From Sphaerotilus mobilis (GTDB taxonomy: Bacteria; Pseudomonadota; Gammaproteobacteria; Burkholderiales; Burkholderiaceae_C), in the NCBI RefSeq assembly GCF_004216565.1, contig NZ_SGWV01000008.1, positions 806,001 through 870,000 on the forward strand: a stretch of 64,000 nt of DNA, read 5' to 3'. A program made the translations under genes and the position numbers. Position 1 is the stretch's first letter. The number at the start of each line of letters is the position of its first letter. The notes under the pieces are model-generated. The model made no database searches, was not told the origin of the DNA, and saw nothing but the letters and a program-made list of their open reading frames with translations. Positions 53,396-62,171 of this stretch are shown here, one piece after another.

Positions 53396-54496
53396 TCAGA
53401 TGACTTCCAACTCGGCCTCAAGGGCACCGGCGGCCTTGATGGCCTGCAGGATCGCCAGGAGGTCGCCCGGCGTCGCGCCCAGCGAGTTGAGGGCCTTGAC
53501 CACATCGGTCAGCTGGGTGCCGGCCGGCAGCTGGATCAGCGAGCCGGGCTCCTGGTTGATCTTGATGTCGGTCTTCTCGGTGACGGTTGTCTGGCCGTTC
53601 GAGAAGGGCGCGGGCTGGCTGACCTGCGGGGTCGAGGTGATGGTCACCGACAGGTTGCCGTGTGCCACCGCGCAAGGCTTGAGGGTGACGGTCTGGTTCA
53701 TCACGATCGAGCCGGTGCGGGCGTTCACGATGACCTTGGCGGCCGGCGCGGCCAGCGTCAGCGGCAGTTCTTCGAGATCGGCCAGGAAGCCGACCCGTTC
53801 GTCCGGAGAGGCCGGCATGCGCACCTTGACCGCGCGGGCATCGAGCGCCTGCGCGGTGCCGCTGCCGTACTTGGCGTTGATGACGCGGCTGACCTCGCGG
53901 GCCATGCTGAAGTCCGACGAACGCAGGTCCAGCTGCAGCGAGTCGCCCTGGTTGAGCGGCGTGGGCACGGCCCGTTCGACGGTGGCGCCCTCGGGGATGC
54001 GGCCGGCCGACAGGTGGTTGACCTGGACCTTGCTGCCACCGGCCGAGGCGCCGGCACCGCCGACGATCACATTGCCCTGCGCCAGCGCATAGATGTTGCC
54101 GTCGGCACCGCGCAGCGGCGTGGCCACCAGCGTGCCGCCGCGCAGGCTCTTGGAGTTGCCCAGCGAGGACACGGTGATGTCGATGGCCTGACCGGGCTGT
54201 GCAAACGGCGGCAGGGTCGCGGTCACCATCACCGCCGCGACGTTGCGCAGCTGCATGCTGACGCCGGCCGGCACGGTCACGCCGAGCTGCTGCAGCATCG
54301 CCTGCAGGCTCTGCGCGGTGAAGGGGGTTTGGGTGGTCTGGTCGCCGGTGCCGTCCAGGCCGACGATCAGGCCGTAGCCGACCAGCTGGTTGCTGCGCAC
54401 GCCCTGGATGCTGGCGACTTCCTTGATGCGCTGTCCCGCCTCGGCCGGCCCGGGCCACCAGAGGGCGGCACTGGCCGCCAGTGCGGCCAGCAGCAT
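53396..54496 (-). CDS. flgI: Flagellar P-ring protein FlgI
   Basis: A 366-residue periplasmic ring protein around the rod. The ATG at 54496 starts a signal peptide (LLAALAASAALWWPGPAEA) followed by GQRIKEVASIQGVRSNQLVGYGLIVGLDGTGDQTTQTPFTAQS, the canonical mature FlgI start; the C-terminus ends DVVKALNSLGATPGDLLAILQAIKAAGALEAELEVI. Length from this ATG matches the family. An in-frame ATG at 54670 would add 58 charged residues before the signal peptide; it starts 46 bases after flgH and cannot be excluded, though it would give an unusually long n-region. Confidence 0.88.
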   Translation of the reverse strand: MLLAALAASAALWWPGPAEAGQRIKEVASIQGVRSNQLVGYGLIVGLDGTGDQTTQTPFTAQSLQAMLQQLGVTVPAGVSMQLRNVAAVMVTATLPPFAQPGQAIDITVSSLGNSKSLRGGTLVATPLRGADGNIYALAQGNVIVGGAGASAGGSKVQVNHLSAGRIPEGATVERAVPTPLNQGDSLQLDLRSSDFSMAREVSRVINAKYGSGTAQALDARAVKVRMPASPDERVGFLADLEELPLTLAAPAAKVIVNARTGSIVMNQTVTLKPCAVAHGNLSVTITSTPQVSQPAPFSNGQTTVTEKTDIKINQEPGSLIQLPAGTQLTDVVKALNSLGATPGDLLAILQAIKAAGALEAELEVI

Positions 54497-54716
54497 CGCC
54501 GCACGCACCAGCCGTTCGGCCAGCGCGACGGCCAGGCGTTCCAGCCGATCGGGCCAGCCCGAGGCTTGCGCGGTCTCGATCGCATCGTGTACGGCCTCGA
54601 TGGCCGCCTCGTGGCGATCGATCAGTTGGGGGTCTTGGGTGGCATCAAGCCAGGCAGGCAGCGCGTTCATCCGCGGGTCCGATCCTTTTGGTGGTCGAAC
54701 CCATTCTGTGGCGGAC

Positions 54717-55403
54717 CTAGATGGGCAGAAGGTTCAAAAAGAAGCGGCTGAGCCAGCCTATCTTCTGCGCATCGGCCTGGCCGCCACGGCCGCGCTGCTC
54801 GACCCGCACGTTGGCGATCTGGGCCGAGGCGACCGAATTGCCCGGCTGGATCGAGCGCGGGTCGACCTGGCCGGAGAAGCGCAGCACGTCGGCGTTGTCG
54901 TTCACGCCGATCTGCTTCTCGCCGGCGATCAGCAGGTGACCATTGGGCAGTACGTCGATGACGGTGGCGGTGATGGTGCCGGCGAACTCGTTGGTGTTCT
55001 CGGTGCCGCCCTTGCCCGAGAAGGTGTTGGCGCTGCTGCCACCGACGCCGAGCTTGCCCAGCGCGGCCACGCCCTGGTAGGGCAAGGCGGTGATGGCGGA
55101 TTCGACCGAGCCCTTCTTCTCGATCGTGCTGGTCGACGAGGCGGTCGCGCTGACCTTCTCGACGATCTGCACCGTCAGCGTGTCGCCGACCAGGCGGGCG
55201 CGGTGGTCCTCGAACAGCGGGCGGTATTGCGCGGCCTGGAAGATCGAGCCGTTGGCAACCACCGGCACGATCACCGGCGCGGGCCGGGCCTGGGTCGGCT
55301 CGGCCACGTCGACCTTGGGCGAACTGGGCAGGGAGACGGTGCCGCAGGCCGCCAGCGTGGCGGTCACGGCGAGGAGCGCGAAGGCGCGCAGCGGGCGGGT
55401 CAT
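54717..55403 (-). CDS. flgH: Flagellar L-ring lipoprotein FlgH
   Basis: A 228-residue outer-membrane lipoprotein forming the L-ring. The signal peptide RPLRAFALLAVTATLAAC ends in the lipobox LAAC. Family motifs follow: GSIFQAAQYRPLFEDHRARLVGDTLTVQIVEKVSATASS, NEFAGTITATVIDVLPNGHLLIAGEKQIGVNDNADVLRFSGQVDPRSIQPGNSVASAQIANVRVE, and the C-terminal WLSRFFLNLLPI. The start at 55403 is fixed by the lipoprotein signal. It lies 47 bases after flgG. Confidence 0.95.
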   Translation of the reverse strand: MTRPLRAFALLAVTATLAACGTVSLPSSPKVDVAEPTQARPAPVIVPVVANGSIFQAAQYRPLFEDHRARLVGDTLTVQIVEKVSATASSTSTIEKKGSVESAITALPYQGVAALGKLGVGGSSANTFSGKGGTENTNEFAGTITATVIDVLPNGHLLIAGEKQIGVNDNADVLRFSGQVDPRSIQPGNSVASAQIANVRVEQRGRGGQADAQKIGWLSRFFLNLLPI

Positions 55404-55450
55404 GGACGAGGTCCTTCGGCGTGGGGTCGGGGCGCGGGTCACGGCCTTGC

Positions 55451-56233
55451 TCAGAGCTGGCCGAGCTTCTGCAGCATCTGGTCCGAGGTCGAGATGGCCT
55501 TGGAGTTCAGCTCGTAGGCACGCTGGGTCTGGATCATCGTGACCAGCTCCTCGACCACGTTGACGTTGGAGGTCTCGACGAAGCCCTGGCTGAGCTGGCC
55601 CAGACCCCCGCTGCCCGGCACGCCGCTGTTGGGCGCGCCCGAGGCGGCGGTTTCGCCGAACAGGTTGCCGCCCAGCGCTTCGAGGCCGGCCGGGTTGATG
55701 AAGTTGGCCACCGGGATCTGGCCCAGCGTCTGCGGCGCCACCTGGCCGGGCAGCGCCACGCTGACGGTGCCGTCCGGCGCGATGGTCACGGTCTGGGCCT
55801 GCGCGGGGATGGTGATGCCCGGCTGCACGGCATAGCCGGCGTTGGTGACGATCTGGCCGGTGGCGCTGACCTGGAAGGCACCGTCGCGGGTGTAGCCGGT
55901 GCTGCCATCGGGCATCTGGATCTGGAAGAAGCCGCCGCCCTTGATCGCCAGATCCAGCGAGTTGCCGGTCTGCTGCAGGTTGCCCTGCGTGAACTGGCGC
56001 GAGGTCGCCACCGAACGCACGCCCAGACCGACCTGCAGGCCGGTGGGCAGCTGGGTCTGCTCGGAGCTGCTGGCGCCGGGCTGGCGCAGCGTCTGGTACA
56101 TCAGGTCCTCGAACACCGCATGCGACTTCTTGTAGCCGTTGGTGGCGACGTTGGCGAGGTTGTTGGAGACCACGTCCAGCTGGGTCTGCTGGGCTTCCAT
56201 GCCGGTCTTGGAGATCCACAGGGCGCGCATCAT
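55451..56233 (-). CDS. flgG: Flagellar distal rod protein FlgG
   Basis: A 260-residue axial protein. The N-terminal flagellar-rod motif is [36 protein letters not shown], the middle part [44 protein letters not shown], and the C-terminus [34 protein letters not shown]. All are typical of FlgG. It lies between flgF and flgH; two consecutive Met codons start the frame (56233 or 56230). Confidence 0.95.
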   Translation of the reverse strand: MMRALWISKTGMEAQQTQLDVVSNNLANVATNGYKKSHAVFEDLMYQTLRQPGASSSEQTQLPTGLQVGLGVRSVATSRQFTQGNLQQTGNSLDLAIKGGGFFQIQMPDGSTGYTRDGAFQVSATGQIVTNAGYAVQPGITIPAQAQTVTIAPDGTVSVALPGQVAPQTLGQIPVANFINPAGLEALGGNLFGETAASGAPNSGVPGSGGLGQLSQGFVETSNVNVVEELVTMIQTQRAYELNSKAISTSDQMLQKLGQL

Positions 56234-56278
56234 GGCGGTGTTCCTTCGGGTAGGACGGGGGGTTCAGGACCGGGCCGA

Positions 56279-57004
56279 TCAGCCCAGCGACAGCAGCTGC
56301 GCGGCGGCGCGTTCGTCCTGCTCGGCGGTCTGCATCGACTTCATCTGGGCCTCGAACTGGCGGGCCGCCGAGATCATCGAGACCATGGTCTCGATCGCGC
56401 TGACGTTCGAGCCTTCCAGCGCGCCCGACTGCAGGCGCGCGTTCGGGTCGGCCGGCAGGTCGCCGCCGGTGGCGCGGAACAAGCCGTCATCGCCGCGCTG
56501 GAGCTTGTCCTGCGGCGTCACGAGCTTGAGCTTGCCCACGGGGGTGTTGCCGCCGGTGGCCGAGCGGGCGCTGATCGTGCCGTCCTGGCCGACCGTCACC
56601 TCGGCATTGGCCGGCAGCGTGATCGGGCCACCATCGCCGAGCACCGGCAGTCCGTTGTGGCCGACCAGCACGCCTTCGTTGCTGACCTGCAGCGAGCCGG
56701 CCCGCGTGTAGGCCTCGGTGCCATCGAGCGCCTGCACGGCCAGCCAGCCATTGCCCTGCAAGGCCACGTCGAGGTTGCGCCCGGTCGTGGTCATCGGACC
56801 CTGGTTGGGGTTGTAGCCGGTGGTGGTCTCCAGCGCATAGGCCCGCGTGGTCGCGCCGTCGCCGCGCACCGGCACGGCCCGGAAGGCCTGCAGCTCGGCG
56901 CGAAAGCCCACGGTGGACACGTTCGCCAGGTTGTTGGCGAGCGTCTCCTGGCGCTGCATGGTGGCCTTGGCGCCGCCCATGCTGAGGTAGATGCGACGGT
57001 CCAT
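56279..57004 (-). CDS. flgF: Flagellar proximal rod protein FlgF
   Basis: A 241-residue axial protein. The N-terminus is MDRRIYLSMGGAKATMQRQETLANNLANVSTVGFRAELQAFRAVPVRG and the C-terminus SNVSAIETMVSMISAARQFEAQMKSMQTAEQDERAAAQLLSLG, the standard FlgF pattern (shorter than FlgG, with the GWLAVQALDGTEAYTRAGSLQVS core). It is between flgE and flgG in the canonical order. Confidence 0.93.
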   Translation of the reverse strand: MDRRIYLSMGGAKATMQRQETLANNLANVSTVGFRAELQAFRAVPVRGDGATTRAYALETTTGYNPNQGPMTTTGRNLDVALQGNGWLAVQALDGTEAYTRAGSLQVSNEGVLVGHNGLPVLGDGGPITLPANAEVTVGQDGTISARSATGGNTPVGKLKLVTPQDKLQRGDDGLFRATGGDLPADPNARLQSGALEGSNVSAIETMVSMISAARQFEAQMKSMQTAEQDERAAAQLLSLG

Positions 57005-57041
57005 GTCGGCTCCTGCTCAGGTCGTGATCGGTGGCGCGGGA

Positions 57042-58304
57042 TCAGCGCAGGTTGACCAGCGTCTGCATGATCGAGTCTTCGGTCTTGATGGTCTGCGCAT
57101 TGGCCTGGTAGACCCGCTGCGCCGTCATCATGTTGACCAGCTCGGAGGTCAGGTCGACGTTGGACTCCTCCAGCGCGCCCGATTGCAGCTGGCCCATATT
57201 GCCGCTGCCGGCGGTGCCCACGATCGGGCCGCCCGAGGCGAAGGTCGAGGTCCAGGCGTTGCCGCCCATGGCCTGCAGGCCCTGCGGGTTGCGGAAGCTC
57301 GCCAGCTCCAGCTGGCCGGCCGCCTTGGTCAGGCCGTTCGAGTAGCGCGCGGTGATGATCCCGTTGCTCTCGATGTTCAGGCTGGTGATCTGGCCCGGCG
57401 CATAGCCGGTCTGGGCCACGTCGGTGACGCTGAACAGCGCGCCGTACTGCGTCGCCTGGGTGAAGTCCATGCTGACGGCGGTGATGGGCTCGGTGGTCGA
57501 GCCATCGGCCAGCGTGGTCGCCGGGATGTCGAAGGTGAAGGGCGCGGCGGGCGCCACGGGCGCCGCGCCGGTGGTCGGGAACTGCAGCGTCGTCAGCGGC
57601 GCGGCATTGCCCGCGCCGTCATCGACCACCGAGGTGCCGTTGGCGGTGGCGTAGACGTCCCAGGTGTCCGCGCCGGTCTTCTGGAAGTAGTAGGTCATCG
57701 CCACCGGCTGGCCCTTGACGTCGTAGGCCGTCAGCGAGGTTGCCTTGTTGTAGGTGCTCGGGTCGTCGAAGTTGATGCCCCCGGCGGCCGGCAGGGTCGG
57801 CTGGTTGCGCGAGTCGAGGTTCATCTCCATCGTGATCTCGTCGGTCGCCTGCGGGTCGATGCCGGCGGTCGGCAGGCGCAGGTCGCTGGCCGCACGCGGG
57901 ATCACCACGCCCTGGTCGTCGGCCTGGTAGCCCATCAGCTTCTGGCCGCCGTTGTTGACGATGTAGCCTTCGCTGTCGAGCTTGAACTGGCCGTTGCGGC
58001 TGTAGACCACCGCGCCGGTCGTGTCGTGCATCTGGAAGAAGCCGTTGCCGTTGATCGCCACGTCCAGCGGGTTCTCGGTCGCGCTGATGCTGCCCTGTGT
58101 GAACTGCTGCGCCACGGTGGCCAGCCGCACGCCGATGCCGATGTTGCTGGTGCCGGTGCTGGCGAGGTTGCTGGCGTACATGTCGGCGAACTCGGCCCGC
58201 GAGGCCTTGGCGCCATAGGTGTTGGCGTTGGCAACGTTGTTGCCGATCACCTCGAGGTTCTTGCTGGTGGCGTTCAAGCCGGAGAGGCCTTGCTGGAAGC
58301 TCAT
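57042..58304 (-). CDS. flgE: Flagellar hook protein FlgE
   Basis: A 420-residue hook subunit. The N-terminus FQQGLSGLNATSKNLEVIGNNVANANTYGAKASRAEFADMYA and the C-terminal LQSGALEESNVDLTSELVNMMTAQRVYQANAQTIKTEDSIMQTLVNLR are the conserved D0 helices. The long variable surface domain (about 170-320) includes a low-complexity Ala/Pro part (TTGAAPVAPAAPFTF). It lies after flgD, the hook cap. Confidence 0.95.
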   Translation of the reverse strand: MSFQQGLSGLNATSKNLEVIGNNVANANTYGAKASRAEFADMYASNLASTGTSNIGIGVRLATVAQQFTQGSISATENPLDVAINGNGFFQMHDTTGAVVYSRNGQFKLDSEGYIVNNGGQKLMGYQADDQGVVIPRAASDLRLPTAGIDPQATDEITMEMNLDSRNQPTLPAAGGINFDDPSTYNKATSLTAYDVKGQPVAMTYYFQKTGADTWDVYATANGTSVVDDGAGNAAPLTTLQFPTTGAAPVAPAAPFTFDIPATTLADGSTTEPITAVSMDFTQATQYGALFSVTDVAQTGYAPGQITSLNIESNGIITARYSNGLTKAAGQLELASFRNPQGLQAMGGNAWTSTFASGGPIVGTAGSGNMGQLQSGALEESNVDLTSELVNMMTAQRVYQANAQTIKTEDSIMQTLVNLR

Positions 58305-58350
58305 GGTCGTGTCCTCGCGGGGGGTGGTGTGTCGGGGTTCGTCTCAGGCG

Positions 58351-59040
58351 TCACTGGGCAAAGGCCTTGACGTCGGCATAGGCCAGGCGCTTGCCGCTGG
58401 CCAGGTCCAGGCTGAGGCTGCCGTTGGCGGTGCTGACGGCGACGATCTCGTCGCGCATCAGGGTCGTCGCACCGACCTGGGCGGCGCCGCTGGTGGCGAC
58501 GACGCGGAAGGTCAGGTTGCTGGTGTCGATCGCGGTCTGGCCCTCGGCCGGCACCGGGGGTGTCCAGTCGACGCTGTGGCGGCCGGTGGTCTCCGCGCCC
58601 AGGTCGATGGTGTCGACCACCCGGCCGGAAGCCGACAGCACCTCGACCTTGGTCGAATCGGCCGCACCGGCGAGGTCGAAGCTGGCGCGCGCGCGGCCAT
58701 CGCTGCCCAAGGCCAGCTTGTTGCCGTTGACCAGCACGCCCTGCCCGACCAGCTGCGCGCCTTGCATGGCCTGCATCTGGGTGAACTGGGTCGACATCGA
58801 CTGGATGCTCTCGTTGACCTTCTCGATGCCCGAGACGGTGTTGATCTGCGCCATCTGGCTGGTGACCTGCGCGTTGTCCATCGGGCTCAACGGGTCCTGG
58901 TTCTGCATCTGCGCGACCAGCAGCTTGAGGAAGCGGTCGGCCGAGGCCTCGGTCGCCGTCTGGCTGCCCGCGCTGCCGTTGAGCTGCTGGTAGAGCGCCG
59001 ACGAGCTGGCCGATGAGGAGGTGCCGGTGATCGTGGTCAT
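58351..59040 (-). CDS. flgD: Flagellar hook capping protein FlgD
   Basis: A 229-residue hook scaffold. The N-terminal conserved region is DRFLKLLVAQMQNQDPLSPMDNAQVTSQMAQINTVSGIEKVNESIQSM; the C-terminal part has the FlgD Ig-like/Tudor strands (VEVLSASGRVVDTIDLGAETTGRHSVDWTPPV) and ends with GSLSLDLASGKRLAYADVKAFAQ. Ser/Thr-rich residues precede the conserved N-terminal region. Canonical place between flgC and flgE. Confidence 0.94.
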   Translation of the reverse strand: MTTITGTSSSASSSALYQQLNGSAGSQTATEASADRFLKLLVAQMQNQDPLSPMDNAQVTSQMAQINTVSGIEKVNESIQSMSTQFTQMQAMQGAQLVGQGVLVNGNKLALGSDGRARASFDLAGAADSTKVEVLSASGRVVDTIDLGAETTGRHSVDWTPPVPAEGQTAIDTSNLTFRVVATSGAAQVGATTLMRDEIVAVSTANGSLSLDLASGKRLAYADVKAFAQ

Positions 59041-59081
59041 GGACGTTCAGCCTTGGGGTAGGGGTTCGACGACGGCCGGGC

Positions 59082-59492
59082 TCAGGAGCCCGAGCCCATC
59101 TGCAGCGTCTTGAGCAGCAGGGTCTTGGCCGTGTTCATGACCTCGACGTTGTTCTGGTAGGAGCGCGAGGCGGCCATCATGTTGACCATCTCCTCGACCG
59201 CATTGACGTTGCTGTAGGTGACGTAGCCGTCGGCATCGGCCTGCGGGTGCTTCGGGTCGTGTACCTTGCGCCCGGGGGTCTGGTCCTCGATGACCTGCGA
59301 GACCTTGACGCCGGCGGCGCCCTGCTCGCCCATCGCGACGGTCTGGAACATCACCTGACGGGCCTTGAAGCTCTGGCCGTCCGGGCCGGCCACCGTGTCG
59401 GCGTTGGCGAGGTTGGTCGCCACCGTGTTGAGCCGCTGGCTCTGCGCGCTGACGGCGCTGCCAGCGACGTTGAAGATCTTCATCATGGACAT
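59082..59492 (-). CDS. flgC: Flagellar rod protein FlgC
   Basis: A 136-residue proximal rod protein. The start MSMMKIFNVAGSAVSAQSQRLNTVATNLANADTVAGPDGQSFKARQVMFQ and the C-terminal SNVNAVEEMVNMMAASRSYQNNVEVMNTAKTLLLKTLQMG are standard FlgC. It lies 49 bases after flgB and 41 before flgD. Confidence 0.94.
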   Translation of the reverse strand: MSMMKIFNVAGSAVSAQSQRLNTVATNLANADTVAGPDGQSFKARQVMFQTVAMGEQGAAGVKVSQVIEDQTPGRKVHDPKHPQADADGYVTYSNVNAVEEMVNMMAASRSYQNNVEVMNTAKTLLLKTLQMGSGS

Positions 59493-59541
59493 GGCGCGTG
59501 CGCTCCTTGCGTCGGTTCAGGTCAGGCGGACGGTGGCCACG

Positions 59542-59961
59542 TCACTGGCCCTTGATGGCCGACATCAGCGTCGACACCTGGCCGTTGACGAAGCGCAGCG
59601 AGGCCTCGTACTTGACGGCGTTGTCGGCGAAGCTGGCCCGCTCGCGGTCCATGTCGACGGTGTTGTTGTCGAGGTTGCTCTGGGCCTGGGTGGCGAACTG
59701 CAAGGTGCTGGCCTCGCGTCCGCCCGCGCCGACGGGGAAGTGGGCGCCGTGGGTCGTCAGCAGCGGCCCGCCCGGGCTGCCTGGGGCCGGCGCGGCGCCG
59801 GTGGCTTGCTTGAGGGCGCTGGCGAAGTCGATGTCGCGGGCCACATAGCCGGGCGTCTCGGCGTTGGCGATGTTGCTGGCGATCAGGCGCTGACGCTCCG
59901 AACGCAGCACGAGCGCCTGGGACTGGAAGTCCAGCGTGTCGGTGAGGCGGTTGGTGATCAT
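59542..59961 (-). CDS. flgB: Flagellar rod protein FlgB
   Basis: A 139-residue proximal rod protein and first gene of the minus-strand flagellar unit. The motif LRSERQRLIASNIANAETPGYVARDIDFASALKQA is diagnostic, and the C-terminus DMDRERASFADNAVKYEASLRFVNGQVSTLMSAIKGQ is typical. The ATG at 59961 gives MITNRLTDTLDFQ, a normal FlgB N-terminus; the longer frame upstream runs into the flgA promoter region. It is divergent from flgA. Confidence 0.94.
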   Translation of the reverse strand: MITNRLTDTLDFQSQALVLRSERQRLIASNIANAETPGYVARDIDFASALKQATGAAPAPGSPGGPLLTTHGAHFPVGAGGREASTLQFATQAQSNLDNNTVDMDRERASFADNAVKYEASLRFVNGQVSTLMSAIKGQ

Positions 59962-60112
59962 GGTGTGCGCTCCTGCGTCGCCCCGACAGATGGCCGGCGC
60001 TTGAACCGATTGTTGGGCGGCACCTCGCCAAACATGAGCGGGAATAGCGGGGCAGTTGGCCGTCATCTCCGCGCCTGGCGGACCACAGCGCAGACCTAAA
60101 GTGCGGCTCACC
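59962..60112. promoter_or_regulatory. Divergent flgB-flgA promoter region
   Basis: A 151-base gap. A GGGAATAGCG stretch at 60040-60049 resembles one half of an FlhDC box, but no convincing second half-site or sigma-54 element was found. It is assumed to hold the class II promoters for both units. Confidence 0.3.
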
Positions 60113-60952
60113 ATGTCCTCAGATCGCCCGCCAGCCACCGCCCACGCCGCACCGGCCCGCCCCCTGTCGGGCCGTGTCGCCGCGTTGCCGCTGCGCGTGG
60201 TCGGCGACTGCATGGGCACCCTGCTCGCGACGCTCGCCGCCGCGCTGCTGCTGACCTTGCTGGGCCTGCCGCAGCAAGCCCGTGCTCAAACCGTCTCACA
60301 GGCCCCGTCACAGGCACCCGCCCAGCCGGGCAGCCCGATCCCGCTGGAACAGATCCTTGGCCTGGCCCGCGACGGTGCCGGCGCACCGCTCGGTGCCCGC
60401 GTCGACGTCATCCCCGGCCAGCTCGATCCGCGCCTGCGCCTCGCGCCCTGCGAGCAGATCCAGCCCTACCTGCCGCCCGGTGCCCGCCCCTGGGGCAAGA
60501 CCCGCGTCGGCCTGCGCTGCACCCGCGGTGCGGTCGCCTGGAACGTCTTCCTGCCCGTCACCGTCAAGGTCTGGGCGCCGGCCATCGTCACCGCCGTGCC
60601 GGTGGCGGCCGACACGCCGCTGGCGGCCGAGCACCTGCAGCTGGCGGTGGTCGACATCGCCGAGTCGAACAGCCCCGTGTACAGCCGCAGCGACGAGCTG
60701 ATCGGCCGCCGCCTGAGCCGCGCCCAGGCCGCCGGCGCGACGCTGCGCGCCGACACCCTGCGCGCGCGGATCTGGTTCGGCGCGGGCGATCTGGTCCAGG
60801 TCGACTCGGTCGGCAACGGTTTTCGCATCAGCGGCGAGGCCGAGGCGCTGAGCCCCGGCGTCGAAGGCCAGCCCGTGCGGCTGCGCGCGGCCAGCGGCAA
60901 GCTGCTGTCGGCCTGGCCAGTCGGCGAGCGACGCGCGGAGATCCGCTTGTGA
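60113..60952 (+). CDS. flgA: Flagellar basal body P-ring formation chaperone FlgA
   Basis: A 279-residue periplasmic chaperone needed for FlgI P-ring assembly. The signal peptide occupies residues about 30-60 (LLATLAAALLLTLLGLPQQARAQ), preceded by an unusually long n-region; an in-frame ATG at 60212 (MGTLLATLAAALLL) would give a conventional signal. The SAF-like domain follows (PGQLDPRLRLAPCEQIQPYLPPGARPWGKTRVGLRCTRGAVAWNVFLPVTVKVWAP) and the FlgA C-terminal domain is ...GRRLSRAQAAGATLRADTLRARIWFGAGDLVQV...GNGFRISGEAEALSPG. It is divergent from flgB. Confidence 0.9.
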   Translation: MSSDRPPATAHAAPARPLSGRVAALPLRVVGDCMGTLLATLAAALLLTLLGLPQQARAQTVSQAPSQAPAQPGSPIPLEQILGLARDGAGAPLGARVDVIPGQLDPRLRLAPCEQIQPYLPPGARPWGKTRVGLRCTRGAVAWNVFLPVTVKVWAPAIVTAVPVAADTPLAAEHLQLAVVDIAESNSPVYSRSDELIGRRLSRAQAAGATLRADTLRARIWFGAGDLVQVDSVGNGFRISGEAEALSPGVEGQPVRLRAASGKLLSAWPVGERRAEIRL

Positions 60953-61346
60953 AAGAACACCGCTCAGGACCCGCCCCCGAGCCGCTTCCGGCGCGCCTGG
61001 CAGACCTGCATCCCCCACGTTCACGGGGCGTGACGGCCGTCACGCGCCTCGCCGCCCTCAAGTCCGCATGGGCGGCTGCCGAAACACACATCAGCCCCGG
61101 GGAACGGAACACGCCCTCCTCGACAGAACCTGAACAAGGTCCTCAAGCCCGAACGGGCGACGCCGATAAACCGGGGGCAGGCCGGACAAGGAAGTCCGGC
61201 CGACCGTTGGGTACGTCTCGCGACAGCGGGGCCGGCCTGTCGTCCCGCCGCTGCGGGATGACCGCAACCGGGCTCACAATGACGCGTCACGCACCGAGGC
61301 TGGCAGGGTCCATCCGGGACCCCGGCCGGCGCCACAGGAGAACGTC
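60953..61346 (+). promoter_or_regulatory. flgA-flgM intergenic region with leader elements
   Basis: This 394-base gap holds no convincing gene. It contains a perfect 18-base palindrome GCGTGACGGCCGTCACGC (61028-61045), a sigma-28 promoter (61143-61169), an 8-base-arm hairpin GGCCGGAC-AAGGAA-GTCCGGCC (61180-61201) in the predicted flgM leader, and a small dyad GGGTCC-ATCCG-GGACCC (61306-61322) close to the flgM start. Confidence 0.55.
61143..61169 (+). promoter_or_regulatory. Sigma-28 (FliA) promoter of flgM
   Basis: TCAAGCCC, an 11-base spacer and GCCGATAA. The -10 is a perfect match to the flagellar sigma-28 consensus, the spacing is exact and the -35 starts TCAAG against TAAAG. It lies about 180 bases upstream of flgM, matching the known class III expression of flgM. 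Confidence 0.75.
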
Positions 61347-61670
61347 ATGAAGATCGGCAACACCTCTGCGCCCGCAGGCATCAACCCGACGGGCGCGGCC
61401 ACGACCTCGAGCCGCCCGGCCGGTGAAGGCGGCGCCGTTCAAGGCACGGCATCGGCCAACAAGGCCGACGGCAGTGCGACGGTCGAGTTGTCCAGCACCG
61501 CACGAGCCCTCATGGAAGCAGCCGACGGGAGTTTCGACGCCCACAAGGTCGAACAGGTTCGCCAGTCGATTTCCGACGGCACCTACAAGATCAACGCCGA
61601 CGCGATCGCCGACAAGCTGATCGCCAACGCCCGCGAAGTGCTCGGCAAGGTCGGTCCGACCGGGCACTGA
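61347..61670 (+). CDS. flgM: Anti-sigma-28 factor FlgM
   Basis: A 107-residue small protein that binds and inhibits FliA until it is exported through the completed hook. The N-terminus MKIGNTS is the export-type start, the middle is disordered (Ala/Gly/Thr/Ser-rich), and the C-terminal sigma-binding helices are DAHKVEQVRQSISDGTYKINADAIADKLIANAREVL. AGGAG precedes the ATG. It is preceded by a sigma-28 promoter and followed after 61 bases by flgN. Confidence 0.92.
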   Translation: MKIGNTSAPAGINPTGAATTSSRPAGEGGAVQGTASANKADGSATVELSSTARALMEAADGSFDAHKVEQVRQSISDGTYKINADAIADKLIANAREVLGKVGPTGH

Positions 61671-61731
61671 GCCCATCGGACCCGTCCCGCCGTCCCGCTC
61701 CACACGCCGCCGCCACGGCACAGGCCACCGC

Positions 61732-62160
61732 ATGCATCCGCAGACCCGCTCCCTCGCCCCCGAGTTGAACCGCCGCCCTGCCGTCATGGCAGGTCCGGCG
61801 CCAGCCGAACTGGAAGGCCTGGTCGAGCAGCTGGAGACATCGCTGGCCGCCCTCGGGCAGGCACTCAGGCTGCGCGACGCGGACGCGATCGAGGGCCATG
61901 CCCAGCGCCTGCACCAGTCGCTCGAACGCGCCGTGCAAGGCTGCCAGCGTGCGGCCCGACAAGGTGGTCTGCCGGCACCGCTGCGTCACCGCCTGGTGCG
62001 GGCCAGCGGCCAGGTCGCCGCCCAGCGCGAGACCCTGGTGCGCGCCACCGTCGCGCTGGACCGCGCGATGGATGCCCTGATGCCGCGCGATGCGGCCAAT
62101 CTCTACGGCAGCCGCGGCTGGAGCGGCGCCAGCGCCGGCGGCGGTCAGCTGATCGGCTGA
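61732..62160 (+). CDS. flgN: Flagellar export chaperone FlgN-like protein
   Basis: A 142-residue helical protein of the expected length and position for FlgN, the chaperone for FlgK and FlgL. Heptad-like helices are visible (LEGLVEQLETSLAALGQALRLRDADAIEGHAQRLHQSLERAV; VRASGQVAAQRETLVRATVALDRAMDAL), and the C-terminal YGSRGWSGAS segment is Gly/Ser-rich. The assignment rests mainly on position and helical pattern because FlgN sequences are divergent. Confidence 0.8.
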   Translation: MHPQTRSLAPELNRRPAVMAGPAPAELEGLVEQLETSLAALGQALRLRDADAIEGHAQRLHQSLERAVQGCQRAARQGGLPAPLRHRLVRASGQVAAQRETLVRATVALDRAMDALMPRDAANLYGSRGWSGASAGGGQLIG

Positions 62161-62171
62161 TCAGCTGTGGA

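Noticed and set aside
60031-60050. FlhDC box between flgB and flgA
   Set aside because: Only one half-site resembles the consensus (GGGAATAGCG); no properly spaced second half was found, so it is only mentioned at low confidence.
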